Below are positions 27,907 to 37,336 of a stretch of 64,000 nt of DNA, in pieces. The position numbers and the translations under genes were made by a program. Source of the stretch: Gemmataceae bacterium. Its GTDB lineage: Bacteria > Planctomycetota > Planctomycetia > Gemmatales > Gemmataceae. The notes beneath the pieces were generated by a model. It was not told where the DNA came from. It did not search any database and was given only the letters and a program-made list of their open reading frames with translations. Position 1 is the first letter of the stretch. Every line of letters begins with the position of its first letter. The stretch spans positions 1-64,000 of the forward strand of contig JANWVV010000003.1 in assembly GCA_025055795.1 (NCBI GenBank). Direction: 5' to 3'.

Positions 27907-29766
27907 ATGGCAACGGAACAGCGAGCCGGGCAAGGGTGGATGCAGGCTTGTTCCGGCCATTTCGGGCGATGGATAGTCCTCGTGGTCGGCGTAGCAGCCG
28001 CTCAGGGAGTGAGCGTGATGGCTCTTATGGGCGGTTGGGAGTCATTATGCAATGAGCAACCGGTCCTATCTGGTCGGCATGGAGTCCATCAGTATCACGG
28101 GGTACTCGGGGCCGCTCAGTTACGCCGCACGGGTCAGAACGTGTGCTACGATCCCGCCTTTGAGGCGGGCTATCCGAAGACACCGGTATTTGATGAGGGG
28201 TGTCGACTGGCCGAACTGCTCTTCCTGCTCAGCGGCGGCGAGTATGTGCCTGCGGTGTACAAATGGGGTGTATGGGGGGTCGCGACGGGGGTACCACTAG
28301 CGGCCCTGCTAGCGGCCGGGGGCTGTGGTTTGTCGTATTGGAGCATGGCAGTGGCAGGTTTGTGGGGCTGCCTGCTGAGCTGGTCGATACCTTTCCGGAC
28401 GCTCCTGGCAGAAGGAATGATCGACGGTATTGCTGCCGGGATGGCAGCCGTGGTGTTTGTACCCTGGCTGGCCCGCTTCAGCAAAACGCTGAGCGTGGAG
28501 GCCTGGCTAGTCTGTGCCGCTTCATGCCTGGTGATCTGGTATTGTGCCCCTTTGTTATGGTTACCGTTGGGGCTGGTGGTGTTTTGGCACTATGTGGTGA
28601 TGGCTCCACGGCGCGGCCTGGTCTGGCATCTGGCGTATCTAGGCATCGCTTGTGTTGGCATTTTGCCCAATGCGTGGTGGCTGGTCGATTGGGGCAAGTA
28701 CTGGTGGTTGCGCCCCGCGATGGAGAGCGCTTCCGGGGCCTTGCGGTCCCCTTGGGATTGGGGTGGCTTGCCCGCTGGCGGAGTCATTTGGGCCGTGGGC
28801 GTGCTGGCGGCCCTGATCGGCGGAGGCCGGCAGAGACACACCGGCCACCTGCTCGCTGTGGCGGCGATGCTGGGAGCATTCGCCGTCGTCAAACCAGCCG
28901 CGGAACCGTTAGTCGACGTCGTCGAGCAGCGGGCCCTGGAAACGCTCACGGTGGCCTGGGCCCTTGCGGGCGGTTTGGGAACAATCCATCGGCTGTGGCA
29001 CTGGGGTGGCTGGTGGCGGGGACCGGCCCTGCTGCTAACAGGAGCAGTAACGACGCCACTGGTCCTAGCCGGTTGGACCAAGCCCGCTGCCTGGTCCTGG
29101 CCGGGAGCAACCCATCAACTCCGCATCGGCTGGACAGTCGCCGAACAGCAACTCCTCAACGTCCTCACTCAACACACCAGCCGACAGGCCCGCATCCTGT
29201 GGGAAGAACACGCCGAGCAGGCCGAACGCTGGTCCGCTTTGCTGCCGCTATGGACCGATCGTTGGTACATCGGCGGCCTGCATGCCCCCCTGGAGCACAG
29301 CTACGGGGTCTTGCGGGAGGGCCATTGGTTGGGACGCCCCCTGGAACAATGGAGCGACGCCGAACTAGATCAGTGGGTGCGCCGCTTCAATCTCGGCTGG
29401 GTGGTGACGCGCACAGACCCAAGCGCCCGCCGCTGGGGCCGTTATCCCAAGGCCCGCCTGCTCTGGCAACATTCGCCGACATCGGTGGCCGTGTGGGCCC
29501 TGGACCGCCCCTTCAACTACCTGCTCAGCGGACAGGCGGCCGAAGTAACCGGCAGCGTTGAACGCCTGGTTCTCCGCGAAGTGGTACCGGACGACCAGGG
29601 CTCGGTAGTCCTCAGTGGACACTGGCAGGCAGGGATGCGTGTCTCGCCCGCTTATGTCCGCGTCGAGCGCTCGCCCGATCCCGAGGGCCGTGCTACGGTG
29701 GACTTTATCCGTCTCCAGATGCCTGGGCCGGTCCCCCGCATCGCCATCACCTGGGACAACCCGTAA
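27907..29766 (+). CDS. multi-pass membrane protein, GT-C glycosyltransferase-like
   Basis: 619 residues with around nine to ten hydrophobic segments in the first 400 residues, rich in Trp, and a soluble C-terminal domain of roughly 200 residues after LRIGWTVAEQQLLNVL. The layout (short N-terminal cytosolic part, loop with FEAGYPKTPVFDEGCRLAEL after the first helix, soluble C-terminus) resembles lipid-linked-sugar glycosyltransferases of the GT-C fold, although no firm DxD or ExD signature was identified. The substrate is unknown. ATG 27907 follows AAAAAGG closely. It is followed by 425 bases without a gene, so it appears to be alone. Confidence 0.6.
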   Translation: MATEQRAGQGWMQACSGHFGRWIVLVVGVAAAQGVSVMALMGGWESLCNEQPVLSGRHGVHQYHGVLGAAQLRRTGQNVCYDPAFEAGYPKTPVFDEGCRLAELLFLLSGGEYVPAVYKWGVWGVATGVPLAALLAAGGCGLSYWSMAVAGLWGCLLSWSIPFRTLLAEGMIDGIAAGMAAVVFVPWLARFSKTLSVEAWLVCAASCLVIWYCAPLLWLPLGLVVFWHYVVMAPRRGLVWHLAYLGIACVGILPNAWWLVDWGKYWWLRPAMESASGALRSPWDWGGLPAGGVIWAVGVLAALIGGGRQRHTGHLLAVAAMLGAFAVVKPAAEPLVDVVEQRALETLTVAWALAGGLGTIHRLWHWGGWWRGPALLLTGAVTTPLVLAGWTKPAAWSWPGATHQLRIGWTVAEQQLLNVLTQHTSRQARILWEEHAEQAERWSALLPLWTDRWYIGGLHAPLEHSYGVLREGHWLGRPLEQWSDAELDQWVRRFNLGWVVTRTDPSARRWGRYPKARLLWQHSPTSVAVWALDRPFNYLLSGQAAEVTGSVERLVLREVVPDDQGSVVLSGHWQAGMRVSPAYVRVERSPDPEGRATVDFIRLQMPGPVPRIAITWDNP

Positions 29767-30192
29767 CACAATAGCGTAAACAACTCCTCAAGCCCGACAC
29801 TCCCCTGACGCATTTTGAGCTACACGCGACTTGGCTGCCCCTCTGAATCAACAGGGCCACGCTAGCAGAAGCAGCCGGTACCTCGCCCATTGGAATGGCA
29901 AGCAAGATCGCTATTCAGTGCCAATCCCCCGACATGGCGGTTTTTCCAACAAGCTCATCTTACTGTCGTCGCCACCCTTGGCCTCACACTGACACACCCT
30001 CACCGCAATCCATCCTTTGTTTCCCAGAAGTCGATTGAGGTCCCAATTGGCGAGCCTCAAAGAAGTTACCCTACAATGAAATAAAGCGGTTCAGAGATAA
30101 TAAGTAGATCAACCCCACGGGACAGAACCGAAGAAACGGACCAGCAAGGCGGCAGTTAGTATCAGCAAGGCCTAGCGGGGGAGGACAAACCA
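29767..30192. other. intergenic region upstream of folE
   Basis: About 425 bases. TACAAT at 30072-30077 with TTGGCG 19 bases upstream (30047-30052) is a weak promoter candidate about 115 bases before folE. Nothing else was recognised. Confidence 0.35.
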
Positions 30193-30771
30193 TTGACGGT
30201 AGATCAGCAACGGATTCGGCGCGCGGTACGCGAAATATTGCTGGCGATCGGCGAGGATCCCGACCGAGAAGGACTGCGAGAAACACCGGAGCGGGTCGCC
30301 CGGATGTATGCCGAAGTTTTCAGCGGCCTGCACGAGGACCCGACCATCCATCTGCGCAAAATGTTCGTGCAGAAACACGACGAGATGGTTCTGGTCAAGG
30401 ACATCCCCTTTGCTTCGTTTTGCGAGCATCATCTGCTGCCGTTTATGGGGCTGGTTCATGTGGCCTATCTGCCCAACGGCCGGATTGTAGGGCTGTCCAA
30501 GCTTGCCCGTGTGGTCGACACCGTCTCCCGCCGGCCGCAAGTCCAGGAACGGATGACCGAACAGATCGCCGATTTGCTCATGGAGCATTTGCGGGCCCGT
30601 GGCGTCGGAGTCATCATCGAGGCTGATCATACCTGCATGAGTATCCGCGGCGTCCGCAAGCCCGGCGCACGCACTATCACCAGTTCGATGCGTGGCGGCT
30701 TTCTGGAACACCCCGCCACCCGCGCTGAACTGATGGCTCTGGTCTTCGGCCGTACTGGTACACGAGCTTGA
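30193..30771 (+). CDS. folE: GTP cyclohydrolase I
   Basis: 192 residues. It converts GTP to 7,8-dihydroneopterin triphosphate and formate, the first step of folate and some 7-deazapurine pathways. Diagnostic blocks are [29 protein letters not shown] with a zinc-ligand Cys and the catalytic His, and [16 protein letters not shown] with the second zinc-ligand Cys. The start is TTG 30193: GGGGGAGG lies at the right distance and the first residues ([15 protein letters not shown]) match the usual N-terminus, while no in-frame ATG precedes the conserved region. No other folate gene is adjacent. Confidence 0.95.
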   Translation: MTVDQQRIRRAVREILLAIGEDPDREGLRETPERVARMYAEVFSGLHEDPTIHLRKMFVQKHDEMVLVKDIPFASFCEHHLLPFMGLVHVAYLPNGRIVGLSKLARVVDTVSRRPQVQERMTEQIADLLMEHLRARGVGVIIEADHTCMSIRGVRKPGARTITSSMRGGFLEHPATRAELMALVFGRTGTRA

Positions 30772-30991
30772 GCAATGGCGTAAAACCTGATCACGGATCT
30801 TGTCACCACGGGATAACGCCGACCGGTCCCAACAAGGGGGCAGCCCCACCGGAGCCACCCCCTATCCTTTTAGCTGTCGACTTCTCAGCGGATCCGGATT
30901 GGAATAGCTTGGTCGATTTTGCTAATTTGACTAAAGCAAGGTTATGTCAGCAAGCTAAGGGACGAACGTCCAAATGGCTGAATGATAGCGG

Positions 30992-33900
30992 TTGGCTACC
31001 CGACGGAATGGGCTGGCTGCAAACGAATCCTTTCCGTGGCGAATCGCCGTGGTCGAAGCTACCACAGTGGCCGATGACTTGCGGGGTGTTTTCCGCGGCG
31101 CCCTGCGCTTTGATGTTTTGTCCCGTGGCTTGTACGCCCGGGACGCTAGCTTTTTCCATGTCGAGCCATGGGTAGTCGCCATTCCCCAGGATGTGGACGA
31201 CGTCGCAGTCCTGGTGCGTTACTGTTACGAGCACAACGTTCCACTCGTCGCCCGAGGTGCAGGCACGGGCCTGGCTGGCGAAAGCGTTGGCACCGGCGTG
31301 GTGGTCGATCTGAGCGTGCATCTCCGCCAGATTCGAACGGTAGAAGAGGATAGCGTCACGGTTGAGGCGGGGGTCCGCTGGTCGACACTGGCAGCGGTCC
31401 TGGCACCACACGGGCGACGCTTCCCCCCGGACCCCGCCAGCGGAGCCGTTTGTACCTTAGGAGGTATGGTGGCCACCAATGCCTCTGGTGCCAACTTGTA
31501 CAAGTATGGCTACACTCGGGACTACGTCCTGGGACTGGAAGTCATCTGGGACAACGGCGAGACGGCCTGGCTGACCAGTCCCGCAGCTACCCTCCACAAA
31601 TCACGGGAACCCCTCCCAGCCTCTACCACGGAAGGTCCTCGCACGCAGGAAATCCGTCGTCATGTCACCGACCTGTTGACGGCCCATCGGCATCTGATCG
31701 CGTGTCGGCCTACACGTACACCGTATGATCGTTGTGGTTATCGCCTGGACGACGTCTGGACACCAGCCGGTGCTGATCTGGCCCGCCTCCTGGTCGGTTC
31801 GGAGGGGACACTGGGACTGATCACCGCCGCTCGGTTACGGACCCTTCCTCTACCTGCAGCAGTTGTCATGGTGCTATTGGGCTTCCGCAGTCTGGAGGCA
31901 GCGGTACGGGCCGGCCAAGACAGCCGCCGCTTTGGCCCCACCGCTTGCGACTTGCTCGACCAGCGACTCCTGTCGCTACGACGTCGTCCCTCAACGGAAC
32001 AAACAGTGTGCATTCCAGCTGCCGTCGCTGCTGTGTTGCTGGTAAGTATCGAAGCCGACACGCTGGCCGAGGCGTTGGATCGTGGCTGGGGCCTGGCCGA
32101 GGCTGCCCGGCAAGTGCACCAGGCCATGGTGCTGGTGGAACCGACGGCTTCGCCCGCCGAGCACCAGCGGCTGCAGGACGTTCGCCGGGAAGCGGTCCGG
32201 GGCTGGTATGCCTTGGCCCCCGGCCCCCGACCCGTCCCCGGCATTGAAGACCTCGGCGTACCGCCCGATGAACTGGTACCGTTCCTGACCCAAGTGCGTG
32301 AACTACTCCAACGGCGCGAAATTACCGCCTCCTTTTTAATCCATGTCCTGACCGGTCAAGTTCATCTGCGTCCGCTGCTGGACCTGGACCAGCCCTCGGA
32401 CCGCCTGCGTCTGTGGCGACTGGCCGAAGAAGTCCACGAACTGGTACTTCGCATGGGGGGCACCGTCAGCACCCAGCATGGAGTCGGCTGGGCACGCACC
32501 CCCTGGGTGGAGCGACAGACCGGTCCGTTGTTCCCTTTGTTCCGCGAAATCAAACGCATCTTCGATCCCAAAAACCTGCTCAATCCCGGCAAAATCGTTG
32601 GTCCGGACCCCAGCCGGGAAGCCTGGCCCTTGTATCCCCTGCCGGATCGAGCTGGCCATGGTACCTCTAGCGACACTCCAGAACAAGGGAGTGTACAGGA
32701 ACCCCGCGCGGCTGCCCCCCCCACCCACCGCTACGCCTTACCCGTCTGGACTAACGGTGCACCCGCCGCCGAAGCAGCACGGTGTACCCGCTGCGGCGAT
32801 TGCCGCGATGCTCCCCTACCGCAACGCATGTGCCCTCTATTTCATCTGACAGGGCTGGAACTAGCCGCACCAAGGGCCAAAGCCGAACTCTTCCGCCTGC
32901 TAGAACGGACCGACCACGCTCCCCCCACGGTAGACGCCCTCATGGAAATTGCCGACTGGTGCTTCCTGTGCGACATGTGCCGCCTGGAGTGTGAAGTCCA
33001 TGTGGACGTCCCCCTGCTGATGTTGGAATTGAAAGGTCGGCTCCAGGCGGCGGATGGACCACGACGCTTTGAATGGTTAGTCAGCCGTCTGGATTTCTGG
33101 GCTCGTTGGGGCAGCCGCCTAGCACCTCTGAGCAATTTTTTACTACGACGCCGGACCATTCGCTGGTTACTGGAAAAAATCAGTGGCGTCGCCCGGCAGC
33201 GTCCTCTGCCTAGCTTCGCCGTACGATCGTTTTTCCGACGGGCCCGCCGCCGGGGCTGGACCAACCGCCCCCCTGCCGACGGCCGCGAACGCCTGGCCTA
33301 CTTCGTGGATCTGTTCGCCGCCTACCATGACCCTTGGATCGCCGAAGCAACTGTAGCCGTGCTGCAGTACCATGGCTGTGCCGTCTACGTTCCGCCACGG
33401 CAATGGTCCGCGGGGATGGGCCCGTGGAGCGTCGGCGATCTGGAAACCTTCCGCCAACTAGCGGCACGCAATGTCCGGCTGCTGGCCGAACTAGCCCGCG
33501 ACGGCTTCCAGATCGTTTGTTCCGAGCCTACGGCTGCCCTATTACTCCGCCGCTACTATCCCCTGCTCCTAGCCGATAACGATAGCCGCCTGGTGGCCGA
33601 ACACACCATTGAATTAACAGCCCTGTTACATCAATGGCATCAGCACGGCCGGCTACGACGCGACTTTCAACCCCTCCCCTGGCGCATCGCCCACCATACC
33701 CCCTGCCATCTGAAAGCGCTTAACGGTCCGGCAGCCACCCCCCAGTTGCTGCAACAAATCCCTGGTTTGTACGTGCATGCCCTCGACGCCGGCTGCTCAG
33801 GCATGGCCGGCACCTGGGGTCAACAGGCCGCCCACGTGCCATCCTCCCTGCAGATTGCTGCACCCCTGGCCCAGGCCCTGCAACACACACATGCCGACTG

Positions 33901-34057
33901 GACCATCAGCGAATGCTCGGCCTGCCGCCTGCAACTGCGCCACCTGACAGGCCGACGTTCCTTCCACCCTATCCTGATCCTGGCCTGGGCCTATGGCTTG
34001 CTCCCTCTGCCTGCTCACCAGCTTTACACACCCGTCCACCCTCTCCTGGCCGACTGA
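30992..34057 (+). CDS. FAD-linked oxidase fused to Fe-S and cysteine-rich domains
   Basis: About 1000 residues. The N-terminal FAD_binding_4 domain has VARGAGTGLAGESVGTGVVV and GAVCTLGGMVATNASGA. An FAD-oxidase C-terminal domain follows with GGTVSTQHGVGWARTPWV and FDPKNLLNPGKIV. Then come two ferredoxin-like clusters, CTRCGDC...MCP and CFLCDMCRLEC (Glu in place of the usual Pro), and CCG-type cysteine-rich blocks HHTPCHLKAL, AGCSGMAG and SECSACRLQL. This is the D-lactate/glycolate-dehydrogenase-like single-chain type, probably oxidising a 2-hydroxy acid and passing electrons on from the membrane face. The first start is TTG 30992, but GTG 31049 is equally possible. Neither has a good ribosome binding site. 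Confidence 0.88.
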   Translation: MATRRNGLAANESFPWRIAVVEATTVADDLRGVFRGALRFDVLSRGLYARDASFFHVEPWVVAIPQDVDDVAVLVRYCYEHNVPLVARGAGTGLAGESVGTGVVVDLSVHLRQIRTVEEDSVTVEAGVRWSTLAAVLAPHGRRFPPDPASGAVCTLGGMVATNASGANLYKYGYTRDYVLGLEVIWDNGETAWLTSPAATLHKSREPLPASTTEGPRTQEIRRHVTDLLTAHRHLIACRPTRTPYDRCGYRLDDVWTPAGADLARLLVGSEGTLGLITAARLRTLPLPAAVVMVLLGFRSLEAAVRAGQDSRRFGPTACDLLDQRLLSLRRRPSTEQTVCIPAAVAAVLLVSIEADTLAEALDRGWGLAEAARQVHQAMVLVEPTASPAEHQRLQDVRREAVRGWYALAPGPRPVPGIEDLGVPPDELVPFLTQVRELLQRREITASFLIHVLTGQVHLRPLLDLDQPSDRLRLWRLAEEVHELVLRMGGTVSTQHGVGWARTPWVERQTGPLFPLFREIKRIFDPKNLLNPGKIVGPDPSREAWPLYPLPDRAGHGTSSDTPEQGSVQEPRAAAPPTHRYALPVWTNGAPAAEAARCTRCGDCRDAPLPQRMCPLFHLTGLELAAPRAKAELFRLLERTDHAPPTVDALMEIADWCFLCDMCRLECEVHVDVPLLMLELKGRLQAADGPRRFEWLVSRLDFWARWGSRLAPLSNFLLRRRTIRWLLEKISGVARQRPLPSFAVRSFFRRARRRGWTNRPPADGRERLAYFVDLFAAYHDPWIAEATVAVLQYHGCAVYVPPRQWSAGMGPWSVGDLETFRQLAARNVRLLAELARDGFQIVCSEPTAALLLRRYYPLLLADNDSRLVAEHTIELTALLHQWHQHGRLRRDFQPLPWRIAHHTPCHLKALNGPAATPQLLQQIPGLYVHALDAGCSGMAGTWGQQAAHVPSSLQIAAPLAQALQHTHADWTISECSACRLQLRHLTGRRSFHPILILAWAYGLLPLPAHQLYTPVHPLLAD

Positions 34058-34263
34058 GACCACCAACCACTTTCTGTGCCGCCCCGCTGTGTCTCCTGCC
34101 ACCACTAATTCCTCAAAACCACCCAGCGAACCCCCCCGGCATTCAGGTCACTCATAGTCACTCTCTCTTACTCGTCTTGCTTACCTTCAAAGTGTTTCCC
34201 GATTATCGGCACCCTTGCAACCCCTCCACATTACGTCCCTGACGTTGCGCCCCTTATCCGTCC

Positions 34264-34292
34264 TTGACAATTCAATTTTTTGTGTCTATAAA
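34264..34292 (+). promoter_or_regulatory. near-consensus sigma-70 promoter
   Basis: TTGACA at 34264-34269, a 17-base spacer and TATAAA at 34287-34292. This is the best housekeeping-type promoter seen in the window. Transcription would begin near 34299 and run into the small frameshifted ORF. Confidence 0.75.
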
Positions 34293-34301
34293 TACAATAT
34301 G

Positions 34302-34347
34302 AACAAATTTACAAAAAGTCAAGCGGCAAGCAAACAAATTTACAAAA
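34302..34347 (+). repeat. two 15-base direct repeats in the leader
   Basis: AACAAATTTACAAAA occurs exactly at 34302-34316 and again at 34333-34347, 31 bases apart, between the promoter and the ribosome binding site. Three helical turns apart would suit a DNA- or RNA-binding regulator. Confidence 0.6.
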
Positions 34348-34363
34348 CAAGGAGGACAGTAAC

Positions 34364-34544
34364 ATGAATTCCATCACTTCCTTCAAAACCAAAGAGTTAC
34401 CCTGACTTCTTAAGGAACGCTATTACAGATACGCGAGCATTTGGCTCAGCTCGAATGACCTTGACAGCATTTGCCAGTATGGCCATACAACCGGCCTGTG
34501 GAAGCGTAATCCTTGAACGGAGCACCGGGGGGATGGCCGAGTAG
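34364..34544 (+). CDS. small highly expressed peptide, apparent +1 frameshift
   Basis: AAGGAGGA sits eight bases before ATG 34364. The first frame gives only 13 residues (MNSITSFKTKELP) and stops at TGA 34403-34405. Moving +1 at CCC-TGA-C opens a frame that continues 46 residues to TAG 34542-34544, beginning DFLRNAITDTRAFGSARM and ending near ACGSVILERSTGGMAE, for a 59-residue product. CCC followed by U is a known +1-prone codon and the stop-plus-C context resembles the release-factor-2 shift site, so programmed frameshifting is possible. A sequencing error or a recent mutation is the alternative. No family is recognised. The TIGR03067 gene starts 25 bases later and is probably co-transcribed. 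Confidence 0.5.
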
Positions 34545-34569
34545 TAAGCAAGCAGGTGGAGAGAATCTG

Positions 34570-35064
34570 ATGCTACGGGTAGGACTGGCTGGCGGCATAT
34601 TAGGACTAGCGGCAGCGATATCAATATCAATGGGGAGTCTGTCCGCCGGGGAACCAGGCGGGGCGGGCGACCTGGCGGCCCTGCAAGGACGGTGGACCCT
34701 ACTTCATTGTGAATACGAGGGGCGGCCCCAGATGACGCCCGAGGTCATGAAACAGATAACGGCGGTTTTTGATCAAAACGATTACACCTTATACTTTGCC
34801 GACAAAGGGAAAGACGGACAAGCCCGGGCTATTGTCCTAGCGACGGTGCAGGTAACGCTGGATCCAACCACACAACCCAAAGGGATTACCTTCGAGTTCA
34901 AGGAAGGGCCACTGAAGGGCCAGAAACGCCACGGGATTTATGAGTTGGCCGGCAACCAGTTGAAGTTGTGCTACGGTCCGGCGGAACGCCCGCGTCCCCA
35001 GGAATTTCGCGCCCCGCCGGGCAGCGGCTACTTCCTGGAAACCTGGGCTCGGCACATTCGCTGA
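34570..35064 (+). CDS. TIGR03067-family exported protein
   Basis: 164 residues. A signal peptide (MLRVGLAGGILGLAAAISIS, cleavage near LSAGEP) precedes a lipocalin-like domain with the family's hallmark opening LAALQGRWTLLHCEYEGRP and a C-terminal GIYELAGNQLKLCYGPAERP, close to GSGYFLETWAR. The family is expanded in Gemmata-like planctomycetes, and its function is unknown. GGTGGAGAG lies before ATG 34570; the frame stays open to 34513 but those codons overlap the frame of the small peptide. It lies in the same transcription unit as the strong promoter at 34264. Confidence 0.8.
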   Translation: MLRVGLAGGILGLAAAISISMGSLSAGEPGGAGDLAALQGRWTLLHCEYEGRPQMTPEVMKQITAVFDQNDYTLYFADKGKDGQARAIVLATVQVTLDPTTQPKGITFEFKEGPLKGQKRHGIYELAGNQLKLCYGPAERPRPQEFRAPPGSGYFLETWARHIR

Positions 35065-35302
35065 TCCAGCTTGCCAATCCCCAGTCTGCTTGGGATAACG
35101 TGTCTGACGCCCGCACCGCTGTTGCGAGGCGCTATTTGGCCCTGGTTTGTAACGCAAAATCTGTAAGACCAACAGCAAAAAGTTCTGACGCGAGATGACA
35201 CGAACGCGGCCTAGCCAGCGGATCGCCCCGGGCCGAGGTGTCTGCCGGACAGAACGTGGACGTTTACAAGGCGCCCATGGACCATAGCGGGCCGGTGGAC
35301 GG

Positions 35303-35317
35303 TACAATGTCTGCATG
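35303..35317 (+). promoter_or_regulatory. -10 element placed for leaderless transcription of mutS2
   Basis: TACAAT at 35303-35308 lies six bases before the ATG at 35315-35317. Transcription would start at or next to the A of the start codon, and no ribosome binding site precedes it. No good -35 hexamer is seen. Confidence 0.4.
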
Positions 35318-37249
35318 GACGCCCATACATTGGAATTACTCGGTTACGAGTCGATTCGCGAGCTGCTGGCAGGTTACGCGGTCACATCCCTAGGGCGGGA
35401 CCTGGCCCGTCGTCTGGAGCCATCGACGGATGCAGCCTTTATCCGACGTCAGCTGACGCTCACCAGCGAAATGGTGGAAGCACTAGCCGCCGGAGTGTCA
35501 CCACCCTTGCAAGGGGTGCACGACATTCGCTTATGGGTCCGGCGGGCCGCCCTGGGCGCGATGCTCAGTGCGGAACAGCTCGTTCAGGTAGCCGAGACAC
35601 TCCAGGCGACCGGAGCCCTGTATCGCTACCGGATGCGTCTTCCCCCTCATTGCAGCGGTCTGATCGAGATGCTTGCCGGAGTGGAAGACTTCGGACCGGC
35701 CGCTCGCCTGATCAGTGGTTGCCTGGATCCCCGGGGCCATGTCCTGGACATGGCCAGCCCCGACCTGGCCGACGTCCGCCGACGCCTGCACGAACTGGAC
35801 GAGCGGATCAAAGGCGAGATCCGCCGCATGCTCCGTGATCCGGAACTGCGCCGCATGCTTAGCTACCCTAATGCCACCGTCCATGGCGACCATCACGTTC
35901 TGCCCGTAGCGGTCAACTACCGGCACAAGATAGCCGGCGTCGTCCACCGCATGAGCGCAACTGGCGAAACGGTCTTCATCGAACCGGCCTCGGTCGCTGC
36001 CCTTAACGCCGAGCGGGTGACGCTCAAAGCCAGCGAAGAGCGGGAAGTGCAACGGGTGCTCCGCCGGCTCAGCGGTGAAATCGGCCGGCTGGCCCGTCCG
36101 TTGACCTATGCTTTGGACGTCATCGCTCGGCTGGACCTGATTGCCGCTCAGGCCCGGTTCAGCCGGGACTATCAGATGTCTGCACCGCAGATCAACACAG
36201 AAGGTCGGCTCTGGCTACGGCAGGCCCGCCATCCGTTGCTAGAGCATCTGTTTCGCACGCAAACCAGCGGCGAGGAGCGACGCCAGGTTGTCCCCATCGA
36301 TGTCCGCCTGGGCTTTCACTTCAACATCCTGGTGATTACCGGACCGAACACAGGCGGCAAAACGGTCGCCCTGAAGACCACGGGTCTGCTTTGCCTGATG
36401 GCCCAGTCGGGCCTGCATATTCCCGCCGCCGAAGGAAGCCTGGTACCCGTCTTCCGCCACATCCTGGCTGACATCGGGGATGAACAAAGCCTCGAACAGT
36501 CGCTGAGCACTTTCAGCGCCCACATGTCGCGGATTGCTACCATCCTGCGAACGGCTACGCCAGACAGCCTTGTGCTGTTGGACGAACTGGGAGCAGGCAC
36601 TGACCCGACGGAGGGAGCAGCCTTGGGACGGGCCATCCTCGATCAGCTCGACCAGATCGGCTGCCGGGCGATGGTGACGACTCACCTGGGCGCTTTGAAG
36701 ACCTGCGCGTTCAGTAACCCGCGGATCGAAAACGGGGCCGTCGAATTCGACGTGGAAACGCTACAACCGACCTACCGTCTGATCATCGGCCAATTCGGCA
36801 TGAGCAACGCCCTGACCATCGCCCGCCGTTTGCAGTTGCCCGCGGAACTGTTGCAACGGGCGGCTCGGTACCTGCAGGAAAGCGGAGCGGGGGCAACGGA
36901 ACTGGCACGTCTGCAGCGGGCCCGTCAGGAGGCGGAACAAGCCAAGGCCGAGGCCCTGGCCGCCCGGCTGGCCGCTGAACAGGAAAAGGAACAATATGCC
37001 CGGCAACGAGCGGCCCTGCAACAACAAGCGGCCTGGCAAGCCCAACTGCACGAATGGCGGCGTCGCCTGCGCGGTGGCGAAACTGTCCGTGTCACCCGTT
37101 TCGATGCCTTGGGACGTGTCGTGCGGGTGGATCCCCGCAAAGGCCTGGTCACCGTGCACGTCGGTCTGGGTCAGTGGGAAATCCCGTTCGAGGAAATCCT
37201 GCCGGCCGAATCCGCTTCTTCCCCTTCGCCGCCTCCCCGTACGACCTGA
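35315..37249 (+). CDS. mutS2: MutS2-like ATPase lacking the Smr domain
   Basis: 644 residues. MutS-type core and connector helices lead to the ATPase: Walker A GPNTGGKT at 343-350, LADIGDEQSLEQSLSTFSAH, Walker B LVLLDELGAGTDPTEGAALG around 419-438 and MVTTHLGALK. A coiled, Glu/Gln/Ala-rich region (about 530-580) and a short KOW-like beta stretch follow, then the protein ends at SPPPRTT. Typical MutS2 is about 780 residues and carries a C-terminal Smr nuclease domain, which is absent here. MutS2 proteins act on recombination intermediates or on collided ribosomes. Without Smr it would need a partner nuclease or act only as a clamp or splitting ATPase. A leaderless start is likely. Confidence 0.88.
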   Translation: MDAHTLELLGYESIRELLAGYAVTSLGRDLARRLEPSTDAAFIRRQLTLTSEMVEALAAGVSPPLQGVHDIRLWVRRAALGAMLSAEQLVQVAETLQATGALYRYRMRLPPHCSGLIEMLAGVEDFGPAARLISGCLDPRGHVLDMASPDLADVRRRLHELDERIKGEIRRMLRDPELRRMLSYPNATVHGDHHVLPVAVNYRHKIAGVVHRMSATGETVFIEPASVAALNAERVTLKASEEREVQRVLRRLSGEIGRLARPLTYALDVIARLDLIAAQARFSRDYQMSAPQINTEGRLWLRQARHPLLEHLFRTQTSGEERRQVVPIDVRLGFHFNILVITGPNTGGKTVALKTTGLLCLMAQSGLHIPAAEGSLVPVFRHILADIGDEQSLEQSLSTFSAHMSRIATILRTATPDSLVLLDELGAGTDPTEGAALGRAILDQLDQIGCRAMVTTHLGALKTCAFSNPRIENGAVEFDVETLQPTYRLIIGQFGMSNALTIARRLQLPAELLQRAARYLQESGAGATELARLQRARQEAEQAKAEALAARLAAEQEKEQYARQRAALQQQAAWQAQLHEWRRRLRGGETVRVTRFDALGRVVRVDPRKGLVTVHVGLGQWEIPFEEILPAESASSPSPPPRTT

Positions 37250-37336
37250 CCCGCTCAGACACCCGCCGTAGGCACCGCCAGATAACTTTCGCCCTCTAGC
37301 GTGAATAGAAATGAGGAGGCCTGTTGGCCCACGCTG

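Noticed and set aside
34528-34600. tRNA-like 5' end (GGGGGGATGGCCGAGTAGTA) resembling tRNA-Ser or tRNA-Leu
   Set aside because: The 3' acceptor strand and T-loop are missing, and the bases fall at the end of the small peptide frame and the start of the TIGR03067 gene.
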